NCBI GenBank assembly: GCA_964594985.1 | Contig: CAZQNQ010000004.1 | Location: 62,001-126,000, forward strand | Reading direction: 5' to 3' | From: JADLHS01 sp964594985 | Lineage (GTDB): Bacteria; Verrucomicrobiota; Verrucomicrobiia; Limisphaerales; JADLHS01 | Length of the DNA stretch: 64,000 nucleotides | In this document: in pieces, positions 25,001 to 33,180 of the stretch | Position numbering within the stretch: position 1 is the stretch's first letter | How the letters are laid out: each line of letters starts with the position of its first letter | Notes under the pieces: model-generated | Seen by the model: the letters and a program-made list of their open reading frames with translations, nothing else | Databases searched by the model: none | Told to the model about the DNA's origin: nothing | Position numbers and translations under genes: made by a program

Positions 25001-26246
25001 TGGTGAAGTTGCTTTCAAAATACGGATTGATCTTCTTGGAAAGCCAACGCCCGGTGCGGTCCTTGCGCTGAATGAAATTGTCCGGCTCCCACGGCGTGGG
25101 TTGATCGGGAAAGGGCGCGATGAACGAGGTATTGTAACGCGCCATGAATTCAAAACCCAGCAACAGCCGGTTGGCGTGACTGTTCCAGACATCTTCGCCC
25201 TGATTCCACGCGACCTCGGCCATCCCCGCGCAAATGCCCACACCGAAAAAGGCGTGTTGCTGATCGCGCGAGCTTTCCTGATTCTGCCCATTTTCCCACA
25301 CGTAATTCGTCAACACGCCGTTGTAACCGTAATTGGGAGTGAAGCCGGTGGAGCCTTGGTTATACGTGGTAAAAAACTCATTGTCCGCGATCTGGGATCC
25401 TGATGGCCTCGGTCCGGTCGGCATGGGAATATCATCCCCCCGCCCCGGCAGGCCTTTGAAATAACGCAACGCGCGGTCGTACATCTTCCGATTGTCGAGA
25501 AACACGCCCATCGTGATCATCGCCCGCCAGGCGATCAGGTCTTGATTGCCGTGCCGGCCGGAATCGCCCCGGTAAATCCGCCAATAGAACGTGCCATTGG
25601 TGGTGTTGACCGAGGCGGGCACACCCGTGGACGAATAGCCCGGATACACGAGCATGTCCTTGAACTGTTGAATGTCCGAGGCGGACCATCCGGGATAGGT
25701 GCTCTTGATGATTTCCGCAGCCTCGACCAGTTTCCACGAGAACAGTCCGGCGTTTAACGCCTCCGTGCCGCCCCCGGTGAACGTCGTGAGGTTTTTCCAC
25801 GTGTTGAAAATCTGCACGCACTTGTCGGCGTGCCGGGGGTCCTGCGTGACAATCCACATGAGCGCATTCAGGTAAGCGGCGGTGACATCCGACTCGAAGG
25901 CGCCACAGTGATTGCAGGGATCGCGGTTGACCACGGTCCAACTCGGATTCCCCTGCACGGCGTAATTGAAACTCGCGCGGGATTCAGCTTTGAGTTGATT
26001 GAACGACGTGGTCCACGGCTCAAGGCCCGCCTGCACCATGAATCTCATGCGATCCATGTCGGACTGTTTGAAGAGTCCGCCGGGATGAATGAACTCCTGG
26101 GCGGGCGCCGCCAGCGCGAGTGCCAGCCCCAAGACCAGGAGAACGCCGACTCGCGGGAATGATCGCCGCCCGCGCCGGGGAAAGGCGCGCTTTGAAACAC
26201 ACGCTTTCAAAGCGCTGAAGACGCGGTGATTTTTTAGAAACTTCAT
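22083..26246 (-). CDS. Giant secreted alginate-lyase-fold protein with CBM6-like, Fn3 and autotransporter-type beta-strand repeats
   Basis: A 1387-aa protein. A long positively charged leader precedes the hydrophobic VGVLLVLGLALALAAPAQ. About residues 50-485 form a lyase domain of the same type as in the GH97 fusion: QESSRDQQH at 323-331, SGRHGNQDLIAWRAM and HPGWGALTF. About 530-650 is a CBM6-like domain (NGNYRIRVRYAATSDAGA), and about 655-745 a fibronectin type III domain. About 750-1310 consists of autotransporter-associated beta-strand repeats (GAGTLVLTNTANSFSGNITI; GAGTILSLAGNNSYNGTTVI). It ends with a module of about 70 residues (LSWPASHLGWRLEAQTN ... FLRLIYP) shared with other giant proteins here. 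It should degrade a uronate polysaccharide at the cell surface. The ATG at 26246 is preferred over a TTG 15 bp upstream. Confidence 0.82.
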   Translation of the reverse strand: MKFLKNHRVFSALKACVSKRAFPRRGRRSFPRVGVLLVLGLALALAAPAQEFIHPGGLFKQSDMDRMRFMVQAGLEPWTTSFNQLKAESRASFNYAVQGNPSWTVVNRDPCNHCGAFESDVTAAYLNALMWIVTQDPRHADKCVQIFNTWKNLTTFTGGGTEALNAGLFSWKLVEAAEIIKSTYPGWSASDIQQFKDMLVYPGYSSTGVPASVNTTNGTFYWRIYRGDSGRHGNQDLIAWRAMITMGVFLDNRKMYDRALRYFKGLPGRGDDIPMPTGPRPSGSQIADNEFFTTYNQGSTGFTPNYGYNGVLTNYVWENGQNQESSRDQQHAFFGVGICAGMAEVAWNQGEDVWNSHANRLLLGFEFMARYNTSFIAPFPDQPTPWEPDNFIQRKDRTGRWLSKKINPYFESNFTNVSRGDFPGKRPVYEQAVAHFQVRMALTNESLWTERSRDVAIAQSGYERTGWSLDHPGWGALTFRRPPLTAGDPISGFSNGLPVFAVHALPGTIPAVNYDFFPTNGNGRTYYDLTPGNSGGQYRNDAVDIASDPVEGFYLADLENGEWITYTVNVPTNGNYRIRVRYAATSDAGAIRFAFGTNVVTGDLPLPPTGGMTNWETHTAAASVLLKGGVQALRVFIAGASQSFNLKSVLVDLGVTPPGVSATASNATVLLSWTATPGAASYQIQRATLSGGPYSSIATNDLSLTYHDTGLNNGTTYYYVVQARGPDAEPLAESLPVAATPTELAQHAIWTNLVSGNASGSWGVAANWLNGNFASGTDITANFSLLNLTAFSTVSLNGARTVGHLIFGDTTPSHDWALNTGTSGPLTLSVSSGPPGIQINNQTTTIGAVIAGTGGFAKLGAGTLVLTNTANSFSGNITITQGVLRAGEFLGTAASRLVLGAASSGGANIITVNSGATFQLAANNQINNKQLFIAGSGAGGTLGAFHVDASGTTIGTRWGIGGTTDPYVTLNADATIRVDGIGNGVNTAALLLRSINFNGNTLTKTGSGRLNFDTVNLVTGNGTAQVAEGVLSFRGGAFTASRNLTVDSGAQAWITGDNNAINSTANTVTINGTLDLNARGTGTIGSDTTSGSHTLGTLQGGGVISSGSFGNTGVNTLNINSATTHSIFDGTITTQNGTLNLAKGGAGTILSLAGNNSYNGTTVINAGALLVNGTHTGGGAYTVNAGGSLGGTGTINAPVTVMAGATLAPGAGIGTLTINGNLTLSGNVTVEIDSTASPPNDHCVVAGSLINAGSGSIHVANLGPALVAGDSFQLFNQPLANGGALAITPAPGPGLYWTNKLAVDGSMAVLAAVATEPTELTYEFHDNTLILSWPASHLGWRLEAQTNALGEGISTDWFTISGSSVTNQVFLPINPANGSVFLRLIYP

Positions 26247-26373
26247 AGCATTGCTTGTCAATAATCATTCGGCGATCGAAGCGAATCCCGGTCGTTTCGT
26301 CGTCGTAATGGGCCGGTTTCGAGAACCACGGTGAGGCCGAATATAGGAGGCCGCTCCCACATCACCCCAACCA

Positions 26374-27564
26374 TCACCACCACGTTTCACCGTGGTGCAG
26401 TTCGCGGTCGAGCGCTTCCATCAGGTAATAATCGCCCCAACTCGTATAGGCGTTCCGGGCCGAACCAGCCCCGGCGTCGCTCACCTGCCCATCGCGTAAA
26501 ATGCCGCGACAGGAATCATCCAGGTTCAGGTACGCATCGCTGCACAGATGATGCAACAAGGACTCCTTGGTCTTGGTGATCAGCGCATCCGCCGCGCCCA
26601 GCTTTTCGAGTTCCTGATAACCACACACCACCACGGCGCCGGCGGAAGAATCACGCAGACGCGCTTCGCCGGCGGGCAACCGGAAATCCCACACCGGCAT
26701 CGCATCGCCGTTGAGTTCCTGATTGAACTTGCGCGCCAGCCGCAACGCGGCTTCGAGATATTTTTTCTCGCCGGTATAACGGAAGCTCAACGCGAAGCCG
26801 TAAATCGCCCACGCCGTCCCGCGCGCCCAATGCGAATCAACGGAGCGGCCGCAATAGTTGTCGCCCCCGATGGGTTGACCCGTTTTCAAATCAAACCGAT
26901 ACGCGTGGAATACCGAATCGTCCGCGCGAACAAAATGTTGCAGTGTCGTATCGGCCTGCTGCATGGCGGCGGTGCGATACTTCGCGTTGCCGGATTCCTG
27001 CGCCGCCCAGTAGAGCAACGGCAGGTTCATCATGCAGTCAATGATCGCCAGGTTGTCCTGCTCGGCGGTATGCAGATGTCCCCACGCGCGAATGAATTTT
27101 CCAGCGGGATGGAAGCGCTGGTGCAACGCCGCGGCCGCCGCCAAGCCGACTTCGCGATGCGCGCGGTCCTTGGTCAACTTGTAAAGCGCGACGGAATACA
27201 GCGAATAGAGAAACCCGGCGTCATGGTGCATGTCCAGAAAACGCACGGCGGCCTTTTCGCGATACGCGGGCGCGAGGCGAAGGGTTTGCCGGAGAAAGAA
27301 TTCATCCTCGGTGTTCCGCCACGCCAGCAAGGCCATGCCGGTGAAGAACGAACTCGTCCAATTACCGATCTCGAAGAAGTCTTCGTTCCATTTGGCATAA
27401 TCGCCGTCCCCGGCGTTGGACCAAGTCGCCGGCGCATCGGCCAGGTCCTTGATGTTGCGGCGCGTCTTGGCCACGCACAGATCAAAGGCTCGTTGCCGGG
27501 ACTCGATGCCTGCCAATTCGCCCGCCGCAACCACAGCGGTGTCTTCGGAAATGATTGGTTTCAT
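26374..27564 (-). CDS. GH88 unsaturated glucuronyl/galacturonyl hydrolase
   Basis: A 396-aa enzyme of family GH88, which hydrolyses the 4,5-unsaturated uronic acid left at the non-reducing end by polysaccharide lyases. Conserved pieces: NEDFFEIGNWTSSFFTGMAL; HHDAGFLY with the first catalytic Asp at about 115; IIDCMMNLPLL with the second Asp at about 176; and SHWARGTAWAIYGFALS. There is no signal peptide, so it is likely cytoplasmic. The ATG at 27564 is chosen because it fits the family length. Together with the two alginate-lyase-fold proteins downstream it is the clearest evidence that the operon handles a uronate polymer. A 14-bp palindrome lies about 70 bp upstream. Confidence 0.9.
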   Translation of the reverse strand: MKPIISEDTAVVAAGELAGIESRQRAFDLCVAKTRRNIKDLADAPATWSNAGDGDYAKWNEDFFEIGNWTSSFFTGMALLAWRNTEDEFFLRQTLRLAPAYREKAAVRFLDMHHDAGFLYSLYSVALYKLTKDRAHREVGLAAAAALHQRFHPAGKFIRAWGHLHTAEQDNLAIIDCMMNLPLLYWAAQESGNAKYRTAAMQQADTTLQHFVRADDSVFHAYRFDLKTGQPIGGDNYCGRSVDSHWARGTAWAIYGFALSFRYTGEKKYLEAALRLARKFNQELNGDAMPVWDFRLPAGEARLRDSSAGAVVVCGYQELEKLGAADALITKTKESLLHHLCSDAYLNLDDSCRGILRDGQVSDAGAGSARNAYTSWGDYYLMEALDRELHHGETWW

Positions 27565-27636
27565 TAAATGAGCGGCGCCCGCGCCAGAGCGGATTCTCGG
27601 GCGTTGGTCTGGCCTGGCAAGGCCCGCCGCGTTGTT

Positions 27637-27650
27637 AAACAAATTTGTTT
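27637..27650. promoter_or_regulatory. 14-bp perfect palindrome AAACAAATTTGTTT upstream of GH88
   Basis: A perfect AT-rich palindrome sits between the prepilin-like gene (its stop codon touches it) and the GH88 start about 70 bp further on. Its size and symmetry are compatible with an operator for a dimeric regulator, but no second copy was found in the window. It could also be a weak mRNA hairpin. Confidence 0.3.
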
Positions 27651-28453
27651 CACGGGATTACAGTGGGGGAAAAGTACCGGTTGGCGGGTGAAGCCGAAGT
27701 CTTCTCCGCCGCAACGTGCCAGTCGAACCAGAGATAGTTGCGGGATTTGCCGTGGGCCGGGGTGTCTGGCAGGGTGTCGGAACTGCCCATGCCCGGATTG
27801 GCCAGCCGGTCCGCATCCACCATGGCCCAAATCGAGGATAATCCTTTCACGGCCCCCACGGCGTTTAACTTCTTGGGCTGGGCTTCCGACCCGGAGCCGG
27901 CGGCCCCATTGTACCCAAACGGCCGCCACGGAAGATCGCAATAATCATTATTTCCGCCGGGCGCCCCTTCCACCATCTGGTAGCAGATGAAGCCGCCGAT
28001 GCTGCCGGCGGCGGCGACCTTGCGATTGTATTTTTCATTGGCCGGGCAGAACATGATTTTCATCACGTTGGTAACCACCATGAAGCTGGCCGCCGTGGCC
28101 GGCGCGGGTGCTCCCACATAAGGCTGGAGCGCATACACCAGCCAATCCCTTTGATTGGGATTGTCGGAAAACGAATACGTCGCCCGCTGGCCGACACTGA
28201 GCCCGCGGTTGGCGGCGACGCCGTCCGGGCCATTGGGCAACACGTCGTTGTTGTCATCGGTAAACATCTGGATGGCCAGGCCGACCTGTTTCAGGTTGGA
28301 CGTGCAATTGATATTGTAGGCCCGGCGCTTGGCGTTACTCAACGCGGGCAACAACATCGCCGCCAGAATCGCAATAATCGCGATGACCACCAGCAGTTCA
28401 ATCAAGGTGAAGCCGGAGGACTGCCGCCGGGAGACTGACATTTCTACTTTCAT
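27650..28453 (-). CDS. Prepilin-like secreted protein (type II pseudopilin N-terminus)
   Basis: A 267-aa protein with a short basic leader (MKVEMSVSRRQSSG), a prepilin peptidase site G-FTLIE and a hydrophobic helix LLVVIAIIAILAAMLLPAL. The body contains a cysteine pair and ends with HGKSRNYLWFDWHVA. This is the place of the H-x9-DG motif of such proteins, but here it reads H-x9-DW. Such prepilin-like proteins are very numerous in Planctomycetes, Verrucomicrobia and Lentisphaerae; their role is unknown beyond likely membrane insertion and cleavage. It lies directly downstream of a giant beta-strand-repeat protein gene, separated by a hairpin, and upstream of GH88. The ATG at 28453 gives the expected leader length. 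Confidence 0.85.
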   Translation of the reverse strand: MKVEMSVSRRQSSGFTLIELLVVIAIIAILAAMLLPALSNAKRRAYNINCTSNLKQVGLAIQMFTDDNNDVLPNGPDGVAANRGLSVGQRATYSFSDNPNQRDWLVYALQPYVGAPAPATAASFMVVTNVMKIMFCPANEKYNRKVAAAGSIGGFICYQMVEGAPGGNNDYCDLPWRPFGYNGAAGSGSEAQPKKLNAVGAVKGLSSIWAMVDADRLANPGMGSSDTLPDTPAHGKSRNYLWFDWHVAAEKTSASPANRYFSPTVIP

Positions 28454-28473
28454 ATTTTTTCTCTTTGGAACAA

Positions 28474-28498
28474 AGCGGGAGAGGCCGGCCCTCCCGCT
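28474..28498 (-). terminator. Hairpin downstream of the giant repeat protein gene
   Basis: The 8-bp arms AGCGGGAG and CTCCCGCT enclose a GGCCGGCC-containing centre about 20 bp after the stop of the 1468-aa gene. On the minus strand the stem is followed by TTTGTTCC. This fits an intrinsic terminator or a processing hairpin that separates that gene from the pseudopilin gene. Confidence 0.6.
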
Positions 28499-28517
28499 CA
28501 CCACCCAACCCAAACTT

Positions 28518-31500
28518 TTACGGAAGTTGCAACCGGAAGAAGACATTTGGTGTCGTCGGGTCCATCGTCAGAAACATTTGATTCGTGGCGCTGGCGCCCG
28601 CCACGGTGAACCAGGCCGCCGGACTGGTCAGGCTGACGGAGTTGCTTTGCAACAACCAACCGGTGTGACTGGCGGGCCACGAGAGTTGCAGTTGATTCCC
28701 GGAAACCGCCGTGACGATGTTCGTGGGTATGGGATTCGGCCCCGCCGGCGGGGCGGCGGTGATGACCAGGTCCACCGACAAATTGGCCGTATTGTTTGAG
28801 AGCGACCCCGTGACGCCGGCAGGCAGGCTGATCAGGTTCAACGCCGCGAAGCCGCTGCCGCCAATGGCTCCCGTGTACTTGATCAGCGGGAATTGCCCGA
28901 CCGTGAAGCCGCTGCCGTTGACGCCAAGGTTGACGGTGCCGCTGGCGTTGAAGACATCCACGGAAACCGGGGCGACCGCCGGATTGCCGAATCCCGGGAG
29001 GTTCACGTTCAACGTGGCATCGCTCACATCCAGCGTGCTGGTGCCGGCGCCCGTGTCCGCAATGCCATGCACCGTGACCGAACCACCGGTGATGTTCAAG
29101 TTGCCCGGCGCGGCGCTGGCGGTAAGACTGACCAGCCCCAGTGAGGCGGTGCCGCCGCCGATGTTCAGGGTGCTGAAGCTGAGGGCGGCATTGTCAATGG
29201 CGGCCTGAGTACTGGTATTGCGAAGCACCGAGAGACTGGTGGACGACGCATCCAACACACCCGTATCAAAAGAGAAAGCGCATTGATACGTACCCAAGTT
29301 GTTCAAGCTGCCCAAGACCAGCGCATTCAGCAACAGGTCCGTGGGGTGGCCGGTAAGATCAACCGTGTCGGTGAGGTTGGCTCCGGTGGTGGTGACGGCG
29401 ACGCCGACCTGCAGGTTGGCCCGCGAAACGCCATCGGTGGCCCGCACCCGCACCCCGCCGGTGGGTCCGTCGAACAAGAGATAACCACCGTCACGTCCGC
29501 CCGCACCAAGTCTCACCGTGTCGGCATTCAGCACGTTCGTGCCCGCGCCAAGGCGTAGTTCCGGAGTCAGTTGGCGCCCGCCTGCCCCGATGGTGATGGT
29601 GCCAGCCGTGATCGAGTTGGAGACGCTGGCGAGCTTGAATTGATTGACCACCGTGGCCCCTGCCGTTGGGCCGGGATTATTGTCAAGAGTTCCCAGATTG
29701 ACCACTCCCGTTGCGCCCAGGTTCGCAACAAAATTATCAATGCCCGACAGATCCGCCAACACGTTGTCCGGATTGACGCCCGAGCCGGCAGCGCCCAAAC
29801 CAATCTGAATGGTGCCGCCGTTGGTGTTAACCGCAATGGTCGCACCCGCACCGGTGGGCTGGAATAACACGGTTGCGCCCGCCGGGCCGATGTTCCCGAC
29901 GCTCAGGTTCCCATTGATGGAGAGCGTCTGGTTGCCGGCACTCAAGTTCACGGCATTGGGACTGAAGGTGTTTCCTCCGACATTCAAGCCGCCGATCACC
30001 GGATTGCCAGCGGTGAAATTGGCCGTGCCGACGAAGTTGGTGCCGTTCTGACTGCCCAACCGCAACACGCTGCCCGAGGGATAGGTGGCCGCAGTGGCAT
30101 CTACTGAGCCGTCGAGTACCACCGTGGGGCCGGAGTAAGTGTTGGCCCCGGCAAGCGTTACGAAAGCGTTGTTAATAACCGAAACCCCGCCCGCGCCGGA
30201 GACGTTGTTGGCAAGCGTACCACTCACCGCCAAGGCCAGCGTGCCATTGTCCATGATGTTGCCAGCGGGCGGAAAAGCGGCATCGAATCGAAGAGTGCCG
30301 TTGGAAATAACCGTGCCGCCGCCATAGGTGAGAGTCCCGCTGGTAAGAATGACGGTACCTCCGCCCGCGCCGAACGCGCCGCTGCCGGTGACATCGCCGG
30401 AGAGGGTGATCGTGCCTGCGGGCGCGAGCGCCAGGGTGCCGCCGTTGACCATGACCGCGCCGCTGCCGCTGCCGCTGCCGCTGAGAGTAACCTTGTTGGC
30501 CGCCTGTTTGACCAGCGTGCCGTTGCCACTGATGGCGTTGGTGAACGTGACGTCATCACTGCGATTGAACGCCAGGGAGCCGGACCCGGAATTGATGATC
30601 GCGGCGGCGCCAAGGTTGCCGGCGGTACCACCGTTGCCGAGTTGGAGGGTGCCGCCATTGATGGTGACGTTGCCGCTGAAGTTGTTGGCCCCACTGTTCG
30701 CCACGATAAACGTGCTCGAACCGCCCTTCAACCAATTGCCCGTGCCGCCGACGTTTCCGGAACCACTGAGCGTATAGGTCGTTGAACTCGCATTGACCGT
30801 AACGCCCCGGGGACTCACGGCGGTGGTGAGATTCACATTGGCCGTGCCGGTCAATGTATCGTCAAATAATACAAACGGTCCGAGGCCGGCGGTTTCCGTA
30901 TAGGTCACGGGGGTCCCGTTAAACCAGTTGGCCGCGCCGCCGATGGCCCAGTCGCCCGTAGGCGTGCCGCGCCAGATGACCTGGGGGACGTTGGTGATGA
31001 CGATGTCAATTGAGGAATTGCCAGCGATGTTATTGGAGAGATAGGCTCCAACGCCGGAGGGCAATTGCAACTGAAGCCCGTTAAAACCGTTCAAGCCGCC
31101 AATGGTGGCGATATGGCCGATCAGCGGGAACTGGCCGGTCACCGGGTTGGCCATCAGTACGTTGAGTGCGTTGTTGGCACCGTCCACATTCACCGTGGTG
31201 GCATAAATGGCGGCTTCCGAACCCCCTTGTAGATTGAACGTCGTGACACTGTTGTTCAGGTAGAGCGAAGTAAGATCGCCGCTGCCGGAATTGTTGAGTT
31301 GTCCGCTCGCCGTCAGATTGGCGTTCGAGACGATGACGTTGCCGGTTCCTGTCACGCTGCTGACGTTAAGGGTGCCGCCGCCATCGCCAGCCCGCAAAGT
31401 GCCACTCAAGTTGATCGCCGGATAAATCGTGCCACTGCCGCCCAAGGTCGCGTCCGGCGCGACGGTGTAGCCCGCGCCGTTGGTGTGGGACCCGTTCACC

Positions 31501-32924
31501 AGCAGCGTTCCGGCATTGATCACCGTCGGCCCCGCGTAAGTGTTGTCCCCCGTCAGCCGCAAGGTGCTGTTGGTATTTTGCAGCCGCAAACCGACGCTGC
31601 CGTTGGCGGATTGGGAGACTCTACCGCTGAAAGTGGTGATGGAACCGTTGGCTCCGCCGATGACCAGCGTTGACACCTGACTGTTTCCACCGCTGCCGTT
31701 GGTTACAACCCCGCTGCCGGACAAATAGCCGATTGTTTGCACCGCCACGGTGACATCGCTGCCGGGGTTGCCGTTGCCGCGACCGTTGAGTTCCAGCAGA
31801 CCGTTCACGATGAGGGAGGAATTGATGGAATTCATGCTGTTGATGTTGCCCATGTATAATCCCGCGCCGGGATCAATGGTCACGGTCTGCGAGCCGGGCA
31901 GGTCGTTGTTGTTGCCGAAGCGGATCGAGCCTTCGGCGATGTGGATGTTTCCGCCGCTGTAGCCGTTGGCCGGGTCAATCGCAAACCGCCCCAAGCCTGT
32001 CTTTGTCAAAGTGTAATTCGTGTAATTGGCGGGGATGCCGGTCAGTGCGTTGGACGTGGTGATGTGACCGATCAAAACCACCGACCCCAGCGCGGTGGAA
32101 TTGGTGCCGTCAATCCGGATGGTCGTGTCTCCCAGCATGATCACCGCCGGACTCCCGGCGTTGTTCAGGCCGATGCTGTAACGGGTGGCGTTGTTGTTGT
32201 TGGCGAGAGTGCTGAGATCGGCGTAAATCGCGCCCTGCGCCCCCCCCACGCCGGCGCCACTGGCGTAGGTGGGCTTGAGAAGGGGCGCCTGCCCGGCGAC
32301 AATTTGGAGCGTCGCCCCGGAGGCGATCACAACGGCATTCGACAGCTCGGTGTTGTTGGGGGTTTGGGTGCCAAGCGCCGCGGCATTGCCCGCTTGGAGA
32401 ATGCCGGCGTTGATGTTGATATTGCCGCTCAAGGTTGCGTTCGCGCCGTTCAGTCGAAGCGTGCCAGCGCCAGCCTTGGTGAACCCATTGGCACCGGCGA
32501 GCACCGCGCCGATGGTGTTTGTGCCGTTGTTGGCCGTGAGAGTCGGCGTGCCGGCGGTCACGGCAAGCGTGAGCGGGCCGGCGGTGCCAGTGTTAAGGAC
32601 CCAGTTGGTCGAAGGCGTCGTGTCACCGAAAATGATATTCCCGATCGTGCGGGCGCCGTCCAGCGTCACCACACTGTTGGTGCCGGTGAGGTCCAACGTG
32701 CTGAAATTGGCGGTGTTGTCCGCGCCATCGGCGATTACGCCATTGTTCCAGTTGGCGGCGGTGGCCCAACTGCCCGAGGCATTGCCGTCAATCAAGTTGG
32801 TCCAGGTGCCGCTCTGGGCCCGAACACTGGGCGGAGCGGCCAGAAGCGCGACAAGCGAGGCAAGCAAGCCCAAGGCGGGCTTTGAGATTGCGATCAGGCG
32901 GGGGTTGGTTCGTTTTGTTTGCAT
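28518..32924 (-). CDS. Giant secreted protein with autotransporter-associated beta-strand repeats
   Basis: A 1468-aa protein with a signal peptide (LALGL-type hydrophobic core ending VRAQSG). Almost the whole length is autotransporter-associated beta-strand repeats. Examples are GAGTLRLNGANATLSGNINI, GLGRFAIDPANGYSGGNIHI, LTGDNTYAGPTVINAGTLLV and LAGANTYSGPTVVLDG. No catalytic domain is recognised. The first module (WTNLIDGNASGSWATAANW) also occurs in three other places in the giant proteins of this window. The last 70 residues form the shared C-terminal module (LSWPASHTGWLLQSN ... FFRLQLP). It is probably a surface adhesin or scaffold; the function is inferred only from architecture. The ATG at 32924 is chosen for the signal peptide. 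The LacI-type regulator gene lies about 260 bp upstream. Confidence 0.83.
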   Translation of the reverse strand: MQTKRTNPRLIAISKPALGLLASLVALLAAPPSVRAQSGTWTNLIDGNASGSWATAANWNNGVIADGADNTANFSTLDLTGTNSVVTLDGARTIGNIIFGDTTPSTNWVLNTGTAGPLTLAVTAGTPTLTANNGTNTIGAVLAGANGFTKAGAGTLRLNGANATLSGNININAGILQAGNAAALGTQTPNNTELSNAVVIASGATLQIVAGQAPLLKPTYASGAGVGGAQGAIYADLSTLANNNNATRYSIGLNNAGSPAVIMLGDTTIRIDGTNSTALGSVVLIGHITTSNALTGIPANYTNYTLTKTGLGRFAIDPANGYSGGNIHIAEGSIRFGNNNDLPGSQTVTIDPGAGLYMGNINSMNSINSSLIVNGLLELNGRGNGNPGSDVTVAVQTIGYLSGSGVVTNGSGGNSQVSTLVIGGANGSITTFSGRVSQSANGSVGLRLQNTNSTLRLTGDNTYAGPTVINAGTLLVNGSHTNGAGYTVAPDATLGGSGTIYPAINLSGTLRAGDGGGTLNVSSVTGTGNVIVSNANLTASGQLNNSGSGDLTSLYLNNSVTTFNLQGGSEAAIYATTVNVDGANNALNVLMANPVTGQFPLIGHIATIGGLNGFNGLQLQLPSGVGAYLSNNIAGNSSIDIVITNVPQVIWRGTPTGDWAIGGAANWFNGTPVTYTETAGLGPFVLFDDTLTGTANVNLTTAVSPRGVTVNASSTTYTLSGSGNVGGTGNWLKGGSSTFIVANSGANNFSGNVTINGGTLQLGNGGTAGNLGAAAIINSGSGSLAFNRSDDVTFTNAISGNGTLVKQAANKVTLSGSGSGSGAVMVNGGTLALAPAGTITLSGDVTGSGAFGAGGGTVILTSGTLTYGGGTVISNGTLRFDAAFPPAGNIMDNGTLALAVSGTLANNVSGAGGVSVINNAFVTLAGANTYSGPTVVLDGSVDATAATYPSGSVLRLGSQNGTNFVGTANFTAGNPVIGGLNVGGNTFSPNAVNLSAGNQTLSINGNLSVGNIGPAGATVLFQPTGAGATIAVNTNGGTIQIGLGAAGSGVNPDNVLADLSGIDNFVANLGATGVVNLGTLDNNPGPTAGATVVNQFKLASVSNSITAGTITIGAGGRQLTPELRLGAGTNVLNADTVRLGAGGRDGGYLLFDGPTGGVRVRATDGVSRANLQVGVAVTTTGANLTDTVDLTGHPTDLLLNALVLGSLNNLGTYQCAFSFDTGVLDASSTSLSVLRNTSTQAAIDNAALSFSTLNIGGGTASLGLVSLTASAAPGNLNITGGSVTVHGIADTGAGTSTLDVSDATLNVNLPGFGNPAVAPVSVDVFNASGTVNLGVNGSGFTVGQFPLIKYTGAIGGSGFAALNLISLPAGVTGSLSNNTANLSVDLVITAAPPAGPNPIPTNIVTAVSGNQLQLSWPASHTGWLLQSNSVSLTSPAAWFTVAGASATNQMFLTMDPTTPNVFFRLQLP

Positions 32925-33180
32925 ACTTGGTTGACTGGTTGCGGGGTTTGGGACTGGCCTGTTGCTTCGCGAGCGCGGTGGTTGTAAATCCGCGCCCCGG
33001 CTGGTGACGGTTGGGCGAAGCAGTTCATGGCTCAGGTGTCTGATCACTGTTCTACTCCCGGAGATAAGATCGTTCAAAGGGATTTCAATTTACCCAGTTG
33101 AACTGCGATAAATAAAGGTGCCGACAAAAGCGAAGAAATTACGCCTTTCGGAATGCAGAAGTTGATAAATCGGACGCGAT

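Noticed and set aside
26377..26397. Inverted repeat CACCACG / CGTGGTG near the GH88 stop
   Set aside because: It lies within the last codons of GH88, has a short stem and no T-run; not called as a terminator.
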